In this document: positions 44,821-56,524 of the stretch, piece by piece
Layout of the letters: each line of letters starts with the position of its first letter
Numbering within the stretch: the stretch's first letter is position 1
Source: Zantedeschia hybrid cultivar
Taxonomy: Eukaryota > Streptophyta > Magnoliopsida > Alismatales > Araceae
Direction: 5' to 3'
NCBI GenBank assembly: GCA_030544215.1
Contig: JARZZO010000011.1
Coordinates: forward strand, 50,713,587-50,777,586
Length of the DNA stretch: 64,000 nt
Notes under the pieces: generated by a model
Database searches by the model: none
What the model saw: only the letters and a program-made list of their open reading frames with translations
What the model was told of the DNA's origin: nothing
Program-made: the position numbers and the translations under genes

Positions 44821-46104
44821 CTCATGGAAAGGTGAAGCTATCAGAAGCTTCAGATATCTATATGATAGATATCAACTTGTCAGTTAGAGATTCCACATCT
44901 TGGGTATTAGATACTAGATGTACTTCTCATATCTGCCATGATGTGCATATGCTGACAAGTAAGCGCAAGTTGAGAAAAGGTGAGGTGGAACTGAGGCTAG
45001 GAAACGGCGCAAAAGTTGCGGCAGTTGCTGTTAGGAAAGCAAACTTCAGACTTCCATTGGGAGATGCCTTATCATTGGAAGATTGTTATTATATTCCTAG
45101 TATAATAAAGAACATCATATCAGTATCTTGTTTGGACAAGATAGGATATAGGTTGTCTATTGAGAATAGAAGGTGTTCGATTTATTATGCTAATAAATCA
45201 ATAGCGTCAGCATCCTTAGTCAACGCTCTATATCTTTTAAATGTTTCTTATTTAATAAAACTCTTAAGAAGAGCAAGAATTGTGTGAACACCAAGTCTAC
45301 ATGTGGCATTGTAGACTTAGACATATTGGTAAAAGCAGGCTGCAAAAGTTGCACAAAGATGGATATTTGAATGCATTCGATTATGAATAGTTTGCGACAT
45401 GTGAGTCCTGCCTTATGGGAAAAATGGCAAAATCTCCATTTACTGGACATGGAGAACGTGCCAAAGACATTATGGGATTAATACATTCAGATGTATGTGG
45501 TCCCGTATCCACCCAACCCAAAGGTGACTTTTCATACTTCATCACATTCATCGATGACTTCTCAAGATTCGACTATGTGTACTTAATGAAGTACAAGTCG
45601 GAAGCATTTAGGAAGTTTAGGGAGTTCAAGAATGAGGTAGAGAAGCAATTAGGAAAAAGTATTAAAGCCCTTCGATCAGATCGAGGAGGAGAATACTTGA
45701 GTACTAATTTCACAAAATTCTTAAAGGATAATGGTATCCTTCCTCAGCTGACCCCTCCATATACACCACAGATGAATGGTGTATCTGAAAGGAGGAATCG
45801 CACCTTATTAGACATGGTGCGATCCATGATGAGCTTTTCGGGATTACTGTCCCTCTGGGGGTATGCTCTAGAGTCAGCAGCATACCTACTGAACAGAGTA
45901 TCCAGCAAGTCTGTGGCCTCTACTCCATATAAGATATGGTAAGGCAGGAAACTAGAATTTAAACATGTTAAAGTCTGAGGTTGTCCTGCTCATGTAAAGA
46001 GGCATGATCCATATAAGTTGGAATCACGAACTGATAAATGTAGGCTTGTGGGATATCCAAAGGAAACCTTTGGATAGTATTTTTATCATCCTGGTGAACA
46101 AAAG
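44821..46104 (+). pseudogene. Copia protease and integrase
   Basis: The protease at about 44890-45240 reads WVLDTRCTSHIC: the active-site DTG has become DTR. GAG-pre-integrase follows (GHIGKSRLQKLH), with the integrase zinc region ending CESCLMGKM near 45405. The integrase core 45415-45942 has all three acidic residues: HSDVCGPV, LRSDRGGEY and NGVSERRNRTL. Breaks: stops near 45286 and 45390, then stops after 45942. The frame then runs on as a partial C-terminal region to 46104. Confidence 0.9.
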
Positions 46105-47848
46105 GTGTTTGTCGCTAGGAAAGCTGTCTTCCTAGAAGAGGAATACCTTCTCCAGGAGAACAGTGGGAGTAAAATAGTACTAGAAGAGGTTCCAGATTCC
46201 CAAACAGCTGCAATATCATCGGATGAGATATCAGTTCCTGAATCTATTCAGGTACACACAGATGAGTCTCGTAGATCTAGTAGAGTACCTAGACTACCCG
46301 AACGATATATAGGACATATCGCTGAAGGAGAGTCTAAGGTAGAATATAATGAGGATGATGATCCTAAAACCTACCAAGAGGCCATAAAAGGCCCAGAAGC
46401 CGAGAAATGGTGAGAAGCCATGAACTCAGAAATGCAATCCATGTACACCAACCAAGTTTAAAACATAGAGGACTTGCCCGAGGGTATTGTACCCATCGAA
46501 TGCAAGTGGATCTTTAAGAGAAAGATCGATGCTGATTGACGGATCGACACTTGTAAGGCAAGATTGGTGGCAAAGGGATATCGTCAAAGGCAAGGAATTG
46601 ACTATGACGAAACTTTTTCACCAATAGCCATGATAAAGTCGATCAGAGTTCTACTCGCCATAGCTGCACACTATGATTACGAGATCTGGCAGATGGATGT
46701 GAAGACTGCCTTTCTCAACGGTAACATAAGGTTTCACATCCAAGGAATTTCCAGATAAAGTGTGCAAGTTTCAAAGGTCCATTTACGGACTGAAGCAAGC
46801 TTTCCGGAACTGGAACATAAGATTTGACGAGACTGTCAAATTTTATGTCTTCATTAATAATGAAGATGAGCCTTGTGTATACAAGAAGACTAGTGGGAGC
46901 GCAGTCACCTTCTTAGTTCTTTTAGTAGGCGACATACTACTCATTGGAAATGATGTAGCTATAATGCCATCGGTAAATATCTGACTGTCGAAAAACTTCT
47001 CCATGAAGGATTTGGGAGAAGCATCCTACGTATTGGGAATACGAATCTATAGAGATAGATCAAAAAGGATGTTTGGAATGACCCAATCCTTATACATAAA
47101 TACCATAGTCAAAAGGTTTGACATGAAAAATTTCAAGAGAGGTCTCATACCGATGAGACATGGAATTAATCTCTCAAAGGAACAGTCTCCTAAGACTCCT
47201 AATGAGAGGACATTCATAGATAGAGTACCCTATGCCTCTGCCATAGGATCTATTATGTATGCCATACTATGTACACGGCCTGATGTTGCATATGCTCTAA
47301 GTGTTACTAGTAGATTTTAGGCTGATCTAGGAAAAGAGCACTGGAAGGCAGTGAAATGTATCTTTAAGTACATAAGAAGAACTAAGGATATGTTTATGGT
47401 CTACGGAAGAGATGACTTGAAACTGATAGGCTTTACTGACTCGAGTTTCCAGTCAGATCTAGATGATAGCAAGTCCACATATGGATTTGTGTTTACTTTG
47501 AACGGAGGCGCAGTGTGCTGGAAGAGTTCCAAGCAAGCAACCACTGCAGATTTGACGACTGAAGCTGAGTACATCGCTGCAGCTGAACCCGCCAAAGAAG
47601 CAGTGGGGTTGAAGAAATTCATCACCGACCTTGGCGTAGTTCCCAACATCTCTGAACCTATTCCGCTGTTGTGTGACAACAATGGAGCCATTGCGCAAGC
47701 AAAAGAGCCGCAGTCTCATCAGAAATCAAAACATATTCTGAGGCACTTTCATCTAATCAGAGAAATCATATCCAGAGGAGATGGAGTGGTGGAAAGAGTT
47801 CTATCTATCGACAATGTAGCAGATCCACTGACAAAACCGTTGGCTTAA
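46105..47848 (+). pseudogene. Copia reverse transcriptase and RNase H
   Basis: 46105-46413 is the linker before RT (RRSSRVPRLPERYIG). RT follows in pieces: ARLVAKGYRQRQGIDYDETFSP near 46560, WQMDVKTAFLNG near 46690 and SIYGLKQA near 46780. The catalytic box is LVGDILLIGND near 46920, where the family has YVDD, so one catalytic Asp is lost. RNase H at 47351-47848 keeps TDSSFQSD and TTEAEYIAAAE and ends DNVADPLTKPLA. Stops and frame changes occur at about 46414, 46758, 46985 and 47320. Confidence 0.92.
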
Positions 47849-47911
47849 ATTGTATTTGAGCATCACCTAGAGTCTATAGGCTTACTGTATAAAGGTGATT
47901 GGCTTTAGTTC

Positions 47912-47922
47912 AAGTGGGAGAT
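47912..47922 (+). promoter_or_regulatory. Copia polypurine tract
   Basis: AAGTGGGAGAT directly before the 3' LTR, the usual Copia form. Confidence 0.9.
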
Positions 47923-49394
47923 TGTTAATCTTAGGTGACCTACAAGCCAATATGACTTTGTAATCTCGTTCATTTATTAATAAGATGGCAATATATTCAT
48001 TATGTATAATTCACATTAATTATCGTTTCATAATGAAGTCCGTGAATATGTGCGATAGTGATCATATTATGATGAGATCATACTAATGAGAATGATCACT
48101 TAAACACACATATTCTTAATAGTTCCTAGTCGGAGGATATTCGAGAAGGACATCGGATATCCAGATTGACTAGTACAGATTACTCCCGCTCATAAGATGA
48201 GGGTGACTGATCTCATAGCCACTTGTGTGGAGACATTATGACGAATCTGTAGGTGCTCATTAGAGAATGAGTTCACTGAACTTATCCGACTGAATTGCTG
48301 GATGGTACCTCATTGTCAACTAGCTTCATTCTATTATTGCAGTTGCGTGGATGGTTCTCGGACCTGAGACACTAACGACACCTTGTCGGTGGACTTTTGT
48401 GCTTTGATCTTGATTTATGAATCTCTAATCACGGGATTATAAATAGCCAATGATCGGGTACAGCGGAATACCGTCGAAGGGAATTGAGTGTCAATAAGGA
48501 ATCATTCGCTCTCGGTACTTAGAGAGAGAATGCTCTAGGAAGGATGCGCGGAAGTCCCCGGCTAGGGCGGACGATAATACCTTGAGTTGACTTGAGAGCA
48601 TTGTGCGAATGAAGGACTATATCCACGTGATAACTGTCAGCAAAAAGGTTCTAAGAGTGGGTTACTTAACCTCGATACCTTCCGAGTGCACGCAGTGTTG
48701 CTTGGCACCCAACGTGATCGGAGGCCCGATCGAATTTGATGTGCGACATTGATTCGATTGATTAATTAATTAATATGAGTTATTAATTGATTAATCAGGC
48801 CAGTAAGGAGTCACTGGGCTTATTGGGCCATTAACCAGACTGGTTATTGGACTTAGAGGGTTACACGCAAATGATTCTCAAGGCGACGGATAAATAAGTA
48901 GGTTTTATATAAACTGGGGATTTTTATGAAAAACTACGCAGTTAATATAAAATGTAGCGAACGGGCTGAGCAGGTCAGGCTGCTGCTAACCCTAGCCACC
49001 CCCTCCTCTCTTCCTCTCTCTCTCTAGCGCCCCAGACGAGCCCGGATTCCCGGATCTACTCCGCCGCTTCTTCGACTCCCGTTCGACGGGAAATCGTCCG
49101 CGCGATGCGGCGATCGTTGCGGCGAACGGTGGAAGCATCGTGGGCTGCAAAGAACGAGGAACGTGAGGATATCCTCCGCGAGGAGGATCGCGTGGACTCC
49201 GCTAGAGGCCAGGCACTTGCGCGGCTTGTGGTGTCACACCGATGGAACCGAACGGTTGCGGATTCGAATCCGCACGTGGTAAGAATTCGATAATCCAATT
49301 ATCGTTTTTGTTAAGCGAAATGGGAACAGATCACAATATTTAATCTTTATTTTTCGTTGCGTTTTGCGATCCGGAGAAACACGAGATCCCAACA
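47923..49394 (+). repeat. 3' LTR of the nested-host Copia
   Basis: 1472 bp, from TGTTAATCTT to GATCCCAACA. It is 84 bp shorter than the 5' LTR because of one deletion at about 48590 (GATAATA joined to CCTTGAGTTG). Core promoter TATATAAA is at 48906-48913. Confidence 0.92.
49105..49278 (+). CDS. LTR-borne small ORF, 58 codons to the splice-like site
   Basis: ATG at 49105 opens MRRSLRRTVEASWAAKNEER and runs to ...ADSNPHV, where CACGTG|GTAAGA (GT at 49279-49280) is a good 5' splice-site match in phase 0. Without splicing the frame stops within a few codons. Equivalent frames: 58616-58777 (first codon TTG, otherwise open) and, in another subfamily, 21018-20839. The frame is broken in the 5' LTR of this element. 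Arg-rich; no known domain. Tentative. Confidence 0.35.
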
Positions 49395-50357
49395 GCCAGT
49401 GCCCTCCAATATCTTACTTTCCCTCAGTCAGATGTCAATGGCACCTCCTCTTATGGCGTGCAACTCTGCTCCAACTCATCCATGGATCTTTATGCCTTTT
49501 AGGAGTGGGTGAACTATCCTACAACTCCAGATGTTCCATACAAGGATGTTGCACCTTCCTTGGTAACAACTGTATCACATGGTGTGCCAAGAAGCAGCAT
49601 ATTGTTTCTTGTTCCAGGGTAGAAACCGAATATAGATCCATGGCTTCTGCTATTGTTGAACTCGTGTGGATTCAACACTTTCTACATGATCTAGAACTTC
49701 CCTCAAAAAACTCTCACACCCATTTTGTGATAACTTGAGTGCTCTGTATATGACACTGCACAAAGCACATGGAATTGAATTATCATTTTGTTCTTGGGAA
49801 AGTTACTCAAAAAGCTCTCATCACTTACTACATTCCAGCTCATGCGCAAATTGTTGATCAGTTTACAAAGCTACTGTTAGCACGAGATCTTTTCCTTGGT
49901 TTTCATTGAAAACTTGGCCTTCGCCTCTGCTCCAAGCCATGCTAATGGGGGACTGATAGAGATGAACATGATTCAGTTGTGGAATCCCACTAATCTTGGC
50001 ACCAGGCGAGGCAACCCCGCAATGCATAGTTGCCCATCCTATTGTTGTAACCTTCTCTGTTTTATATTTTTCATTTCTTGATGGATCTATTAGAATATTG
50101 CCTCGGAAGGCATTGTCGAGCTTCCTCCATTCACAAGTTTTCTTTTAATAGAAAACAACTAACGAATTTGCTTGGCCTTTGTTCTTTGCCTATATGACTT
50201 CTTGGTTAATCCTAATGCCATAATCTTTGACATTCAGATGTTTTCTTGGTGTTTAACTCTCCAACCTTTCCAAATAATTCTCTATCCTTTCAAACTTGGG
50301 GTTTAGGATTTTAGTATCACTAAGGTCAAACTTGGGGTATAATGCTTTATTACTTTT
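49395..50357. repeat. segmental duplication, copy A, right part
   Basis: Resumes copy A after the Copia insertion and is collinear with 55155-56524. About 90 bases present in copy B (near 55197-55282) are missing here, and copy B has an extra MITE at 55983. Confidence 0.88.
49400..49925 (+). pseudogene. old Copia RNase H, copy A
   Basis: Frame-shifted remains: LQYLTFPQSDV near 49410, VETEYRSMASAIVELVWIQ near 49620-49675, then ALITYYIPAHAQIVDQFTKLL near 49815-49875. This is the Copia RNase H followed by the C-terminal tail. It joins the RT fragment at 16380-17120. Confidence 0.8.
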
Positions 50358-51050
50358 TGTATTGGAGACAGTTCGCACATACGACCCAATCGTGTAGCAG
50401 TCAGAAATTGGTCAGGCGACGATGACTGTCTGATCAGATCTTCTATCTACTCGACAGAATTTGTAAGACCAGAAACACCCATAGTAGAGCCTGCAAGAGG
50501 AAGAAGAGACGTCAGAGGGTCCCCCGTTTTCTTAGAGAGTAAGACCTTCCGATGCCTAAGTCAGGTTCTAGAGAAGAGGAAAAACTCTCTAGGATTCAAT
50601 GTAGTATTGGACATACCTCTTTCAGGAGAGGGCCACGGATATGTATAATCCTTACCTTATATGGCATCATGGGGGCCATTGCCTCGTCTTAGCAAGGGTC
50701 AGTCTCAACTGACTCAGCAAGCTCATAATCCACAGCTTTGATTACATTCATATACATAAGAAAGACATTGTAAACTTTCATTCGTGCGAGAACAATAGTA
50801 TCATATATATATGCTTAAGATCCTAAACAAGATTTTTATAATCTAGTCATACTATATACATACTAATCTTGCATATTTTCACGATTCGTATACATATGGC
50901 ATGCTACATAACAAAATACATTATAACATTGTTCATATTCATTTCACATTATGCATACACATCAACTTATCACTTGATTATTTGAGAGATGCATCTAAAA
51001 CCACAACATAAGGAAGCCTTATTCTTATTCTTGTTCTTAACCTAATGGTA
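50358..51050. repeat. gypsy LTR fragment, left part
   Basis: Block order resembles the Tekay LTRs (GACTCAGCAAGC near 50715, then GAGATGCATC..AAACCACAACATAAGGA near 50985-51015), at lower identity. It is interrupted by the solo Copia LTR and continues at 52637. No internal region is attached. Confidence 0.6.
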
Positions 51051-52636
51051 TGATAGATATAGGTGGCCTCTAAGCCAATCACGAGGCACCTAGTTCAATC
51101 TTGTTCAATAATAAATGGTATATACATTTCATTATGTAGATTGGCGTATTTATTATTATGGCACATAATGAAGTCTATGAATGTGTGCAACGGTCATCGG
51201 ATTATGATGAGATCATAATAATGAGATCGATGACCTATAAACACATATTGTGAATTGTTCATAGTCGTAGGATGTTTGAAGAGGACATCAAACATCCGGT
51301 AAGACTAATACAGGTTATTCCAGCTCATATAATGAGGGTGACTGATCTCGTTAGTCACATGTGTGGAGACACAATGGTGAACCTGTAGGTGCTCATTGGG
51401 GAATGAGTTCACTGAACTGATCCGATATGAATCGCCGAATGATAATTTACCTGACTGTCAACTGGCTTGATTCATCGTCACAGTGATGTGGTTGGTCCTT
51501 GGACTTGAGTACCAAAGACACCTTGTCGGTGGACTTCTGGGCTTTGACCTTGGCTTACGAATCCCTAGCTACGGGATTTCTAATAGTCAAGCATCGGGTC
51601 CAGCAGAAGACCTTCGAAGGTGATTGTGTGTTCAATAGAGAATCGTTCACTCTCAAGTAACTGGAGAGAGAACGCTCTAGAATAGATCCGCAGGAGTCTC
51701 TGGCCAGAGTAGACACAATATCAGAAAAGTTGTTTTCGGATATTGTACAGCGGAGTCTGATTTAAGTGAGTTGACCATCTAGGGTTTGACAATTGACTAT
51801 ACCCTAGGTTAACTCGAGAGCATTGTGCGAACGAAGGATTATAGCCATGCGGTAACTGTGGACGGACAGGTTCTATGAGCGGGTTGCTGAACCCCATTAC
51901 CTTCCGAGATCATGCGGTGTTGCTTGACACCCAACTTGATCGAAAGTCCGACCAAATTTTACATAACATGTTAATTCGGTTAAGTAATTAATTAATATCT
52001 AGATATTAATTAATCACAATAAATCAATAACTAGTTATTAGACTTAACGTGCTGAAAACTGGACTGGTTAATAGGCCTAGAGGGTCACACACAAGCAGAT
52101 TCTCAATCGGTGGTACTTAAGTGGAATTTATATTAAGTCGGGGATTTTTGTGAAAAATCATGCCGACTTAATATATATATACGCGCTGTTGAGAAACCCT
52201 AGGCCAAGCTCCAGGAGCTCTCAAGGCTGGCCGTCCCCCTTTCTCTCTCCTCCTCCTCTGGGCGCCCTGTTCGAGGCACAGGGAGACTTCCATCTCCGCC
52301 GTATGCGTTTCCTAAGAGTCGGGAATTCCTGTCCGGATGATCCGAACATAGTTGCGGCGAGGATTCTTCAGCGAACGAGTTGATTTGGACGAGAGATTGA
52401 GGATGAATCACCACGGAGGATTGAGTGGATACTGCTGGAGGCCGGACACTTGTACGGCCAGCGGCATCGCCTTGACGGAACCGTAACGGTCGCAAATTCG
52501 AATCCGCGCAAGGTAATGAGATCACAACCCGGTTTTTGGTTTTCGTTTTTCGTTCCGAATCAAATCTGCGGGCATCGTGCGGGGATTTTTAATGTTGCTT
52601 CCGCTGCATTCGTCGCGCCCCGTCCGGATCCTAACA
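51051..52636 (+). repeat. solo LTR of a third Copia subfamily
   Basis: 1586 bp, from TGATAGATATAGG to GGATCCTAACA, with a perfect duplication TGGTA at 51046-51050 and 52637-52641. It carries the promoter palindrome (52128-52175), TATA at 52172, a TTCGAATCC palindrome with a changed left arm (AAATTCGAATCCGC) and 5' splice-like GCAAG|GTAATG at 52512/52513. It is the opposite-strand relative of 61523-63109. Confidence 0.9.
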
Positions 52637-52917
52637 TGGTAAGGCAACACCAACTAAGTCTTTAGCTAGGTAGTCGGGGGACTCTCTCAAATCCCACCCA
52701 AGGTCGGTGTGTCCATACGTAGACACACTTATAGAAATTTAGGCTATTGCCCTTGGACTTCTTACATCATTATAGTCTTTCCCCACAAGGATGCTTTCAT
52801 GGGTGCGACAATTCTTATTCTCTTAAGGTGGCGTTGTCCATCATCATAACATTTTATTTCATTCATGCATATCATCTGTGTAGTGTCACATTTAACACTA
52901 CATAAATCAGGATACTC
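52637..52917. repeat. gypsy LTR fragment, right part
   Basis: Continues 50358-51050. The block CACAAGGATGCTT...TTAAGGTGGCGTTGTCCAT (52786-52842) matches the Tekay LTR at 3136-3190. It is cut off abruptly at the start of duplication copy B. Confidence 0.6.
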
Positions 52918-53614
52918 ATGATGCAACATAATAGGTTCTTCACGGTTCCTGTGTAAGAGTCTGAAATGCATCTTAGGACCCTTAGCCTATTATACTAATT
53001 TTGGCCATATTTTAATTTTTTAAAAAATATAGTTAGTTTAAACAAACATAATTCTTTATGATTTGAAATAAGTTAGGAAGTCATGACATGTCTCACATGT
53101 CAGTAGTAAATTATCGGATTAAATAGGAACATTAAGAGATAATTAATAGGCTCACTCAGATGATTAAACAGAACATCAACAGGCTAATAAAGGTTTGTGA
53201 ACTTAGGAGTTTAACAGGAAAGTCAAGATACGAAGCTGAAATGTGTGAAGCCTAACTATATGTGACCGGTAGAACACGTCCCCTTGTGTATTATGCGTAT
53301 TAACCCAATTCCATAGATTTATAGATTATTGCATGAAATCAAACCAAACCAATATCACTCATATTTTAGCACATCAAACATTACTTGTAGAGTTACCACA
53401 TATCATAGTACATATAGTATATAAGAAAATACCTAGAAAATATATTTTATATAGAACATAGGTGTAGAAAAGGGGTTAAGTATCACTTGCCTTCACCAAA
53501 GAACTAAGAAACCCGATGAAGCCCAAGGTAGTCTTCCCTCTACCATCATGACTAACCTCACAAAGAGCTTCCTACAAAGTCCTCCACAAGCCGCACACAA
53601 AACCCTCGAATTCT

Positions 53615-53971
53615 TAGGAGTGTGCACGGTTCGGTTCGGTTCGGTTTTGGAAGAAAATTTTCCAAATCGAACAAAACTGAATTGTCATTTGAAACCTAAC
53701 CGAGCCGAATATTTCGGTTCGATTCGATTCAAACCAAAATTCTATATTTTTTTCACATTAAATGTACATATATGTATTTACTATTAAAATTAAATTTAAA
53801 AATACATATTTGTTAATATATATATATATTGTTAATATGAAATATCTATTTATTTAAAAATCAATTTATTAGATTTTCGGTTCGATTTGATTTCACAACT
53901 TTGTGAAACCAAACCGAATCACTTGGTTTGGTTCGATTTTTTTGGTTTAAACCGAATTATGCACAGCCCTA
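53615..53971. mobile_element. hAT-type MITE, copy B
   Basis: 357-bp counterpart of 15542-15964 with the same 8-bp duplication CGAATTCT (53607-53614 and 53972-53979). Shorter because of internal deletions in the AT-rich middle and the right arm. Confidence 0.85.
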
Positions 53972-54419
53972 CGAATTCTTACTAAAACAGTCACAAACTC
54001 TTTCTTAATCTCTCTCTAGGATAAAGGGATGCACCAAAGGGCCTAGTGGTTGAAGGGTTCTATATGTAGAGTGCAAGGGTCGAGTTCCATGCGGAAAGAA
54101 ATTCTCTATAGAAGGAATCAATCGACCGCTAAAATTGGGCTACTGTCTTGCAACATGTCAGCCTGACCAGATACCTTCTAAAGCTCCTAGTTAAGTTGCT
54201 ACTGGACCAACTAATCCTTCAAAATGCATCAGCCATGGGTGACGCCTCTTAAAGCCAACCCTAGGGTTCTCTCTAGCTTGTACTAGGTCCACTAATGAGC
54301 TAATCTAAGGCTACTAATGGGCTATTAATGGACCAGAAGCTACACTTTGAGACAACATAACACATTTACTCTTGTTCCCAATTGTCATGACATGAGAATG
54401 CTTGGCACAAAATGGATTT

Positions 54420-55792
54420 AAAAGACCAAAACCAAAGCTGATTGTTCTCTTGATTGGCGGAAGTCTCACAACATTGCCAAAAGGTTTTAACCAGACTGTT
54501 GGCCTTGATTTTACATAAACTTTTTCTTTGGTCATTAAGCCTGGCACGATCCACTTGGTTATCCCTTGGGCTCTCATGAATAATTGGCTCCTTGGGCAAT
54601 TGGATGTAAAAAAGTAATTTTCTGCATGGCCTACTAGATAAACCTATCTATGTTCAGTAGCCACCTAGTTTTCAAGATCCCAAGCATCCTCCACATGTGT
54701 GCCGCCTGAACAAAGCTTTATATGGCCTCCAGCAAGCACCCATCAATGGTTCAATAGATTTAGTAGTTCTTTGCTCTCCTTGGATTTCATTTGTAGCGCT
54801 GCTGACCCTCTCTAGTTATTTGTCTACCACCTTCATGGTCGCATTATTGTTTTTCTTCTATATGTGGATGACATCCTTTTGACGGATGATGATGCTTCAG
54901 TGCTCTCTCGGTTCACCTCTATATTGGGAAATGTGTTGCTACCAAAGAGCTCAGTTTACTTTAGTCATTTCTCTGTATGGGTGTTCAGCATATCAGCCAA
55001 TGTTTACTTCTATCTCAGTCTCATTATACGTGCTCTATCCTTCAATGTGCCAACATGGTGACGTGCAACTCCACCGCCGCTCCCATGCATGGCTGTCTGA
55101 CCTGGTGCATTATCTACAGAGTTGTATCATGATCCTCACCAATATTGGAGTCTTGCTAGTGCCCTCCAATATCTTACTTTCCCTCAGTCAGATGTCACTT
55201 ACAATGTAAACTATGTTTGCCAATTTATGCATGCTCCAACAGTTGGGATTTTTCAGCTTCTAAAGAACCTTACACTATATCAATGGCACCTCCTCTTATC
55301 TCTGCTTCAATTCACCCATGGATCTTTATGCCTTTTAGGAGTGGGCGAACTATCCCACAACTCCAGATGTTCCATATTAGCATATTGCACCTTCCTGGGT
55401 AACAACTGTATCACATGGTGTGCAAAGAAGTAGCACACTGTCGCTTGTTCCAGTGCAGAAGCCGAATATAGATCCATGGCTTCTGCTATTGTTGAACTTG
55501 TTTGGATTCAATACTTTCTGCAAGATCTAGAGCTTCTCTCAAGAAGCTCCCACACCCATTTTGTGATAACTTGAGTGTTCTGTATATGACATTGAATAAA
55601 GCACATCGAATTGAATTATCATTTTGTTCTTGGAAAGTTACTCAAAAAGCTCTCATCAGTCGCTATGTTCCAGCTCATGCTCAAATTGCTGATCAGTTTA
55701 CGAAGCTACTGTTAGCACGAGATCCTTTCCTAGGTTTTCATTGCAAACTTGGCCTTCACCTCTTCTCCAAGCCATGCTTAAAGGGGAAGTGA
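54420..55792 (+). pseudogene. old Copia RT and RNase H, copy B
   Basis: The best-preserved copy of this remnant. RT blocks: FLHGLLDKPIY near 54622-54655, VCRLNKALYGLQQAP at 54697-54741 and LLYVDDILLTDDDA near 54855-54895. RNase H blocks: LQYLTFPQSDVTYNVNYVCQ near 55167-55225, AEAEYRSMASAIVELVWIQ near 55455-55510 and YVPAHAQIADQFTKLL at 55661-55709. It ends KPCLKGK at 55790. Several frame breaks. Copia by RNase H and RT motifs, lineage possibly Ale-like (inference). An LTR-like start TGATAGAGATG follows at 55789. Confidence 0.85.
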
Positions 55793-55975
55793 TAGAGATG
55801 AACATGATTCAGTTGCAGGATCCCACTAATATTGGCACCTAGCGAGGCAACCTCGCAATGCATAGTTGCCCATCCTATTGTTGTAACCTTCTCTATTTTA
55901 TATTTTTCATTTCTTTATGGATCATAATATTTCCTCGGAAGGCATTGTTGAGCTTCCTCCATTTTCTCAATTTTT
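55789..55975 (+). repeat. 3' LTR remnant of the old Copia
   Basis: Begins TGATAGAGATGAACATGATTC right after the purine-rich AAAGGGGAAG. It matches 49955-50140 in copy A and more weakly 13345-13490. The right end is not defined. Confidence 0.6.
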
Positions 55976-55982
55976 CTTTTCA

Positions 55983-56313
55983 GGGTTGTTTGTTTTAGCA
56001 TAAAACAGCGTAATTTGAAACAATTGTTTCATTTTACAGTATTTTTAGTTGTTTGGAATGATGTAAAATAATGTAAAGTAAAATCTTGTCCGGGCCTTGT
56101 CTGCCCACTTGACAGCCCAATTCCCTTGTTTTGGTTTACAGCAAAGGCCCACTGTCAACCAAAACAAGAAGATTGAAGCATCCCTCTTGTTTTATTTTAT
56201 AAACAACCAAACAAACATTTCATCATTCTAAAACAAAAAAAATTCCCTTGTTTTGAAACCAGTGATTTTGAAACTGATGATTTACAAAGTTTTACACTAA
56301 AACAAACAACCCC
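55983..56313. mobile_element. Harbinger/Tourist-type MITE
   Basis: 331 bp with terminal inverted repeats GGGTTGTTTGTTTTAG and CTAAAACAAACAACCC. Flanks are TCA on the left and TTA on the right. The empty site in copy A reads TTA at 50145-50147, so a TTA duplication with one later change is likely. No ORF. The comparison with copy A directly shows the insertion. Confidence 0.8.
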
Positions 56314-56524
56314 TTAATACAAGTCCACCAACAAATTTGCTTGGCCTTTGTTGTTTCCCTATATGACTTCTTCTTTAATCCTAAGGCCATAATCTTTGAC
56401 ATTCAGATGTTTTCTTGGTGTTTAGCTCCCCAACTTTTCCAAATCATTATCTATCCTTTCAAACTTGGGGTTTAAGATTTTAGTATCACTAAGGTCAAAC
56501 TTGGGGTACAATGCTTTATTACTT

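Larger units (their letters stand above)
17126..49394 (+). mobile_element. Copia element carrying three nested insertions
   Basis: 5' LTR at 17126-18681 and 3' LTR at 47923-49394, flanked by GCTAG (17121-17125) and GCCAG (49395-49399). The empty site is preserved in copy B at 55155-55159. The element is about 9.3 kb once the inserts at 20732-22301, 22307-29306 and 29976-44381 are set aside. Order: LTR, Met-type PBS, leader of about 2.9 kb, gag, protease, integrase, RT, RNase H, purine tract, LTR. The order integrase before RT is diagnostic of Copia. All coding domains are damaged. LTR divergence is well above that of the inserts, as nesting requires. Confidence 0.92.
52918..56524. repeat. segmental duplication, copy B
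   Basis: Uninterrupted counterpart of 14847-17125 plus 49395-50357. It preserves the empty site GCTAG (55155-55159) of the large Copia and has gained the Harbinger-type MITE at 55983-56313. Confidence 0.9.
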
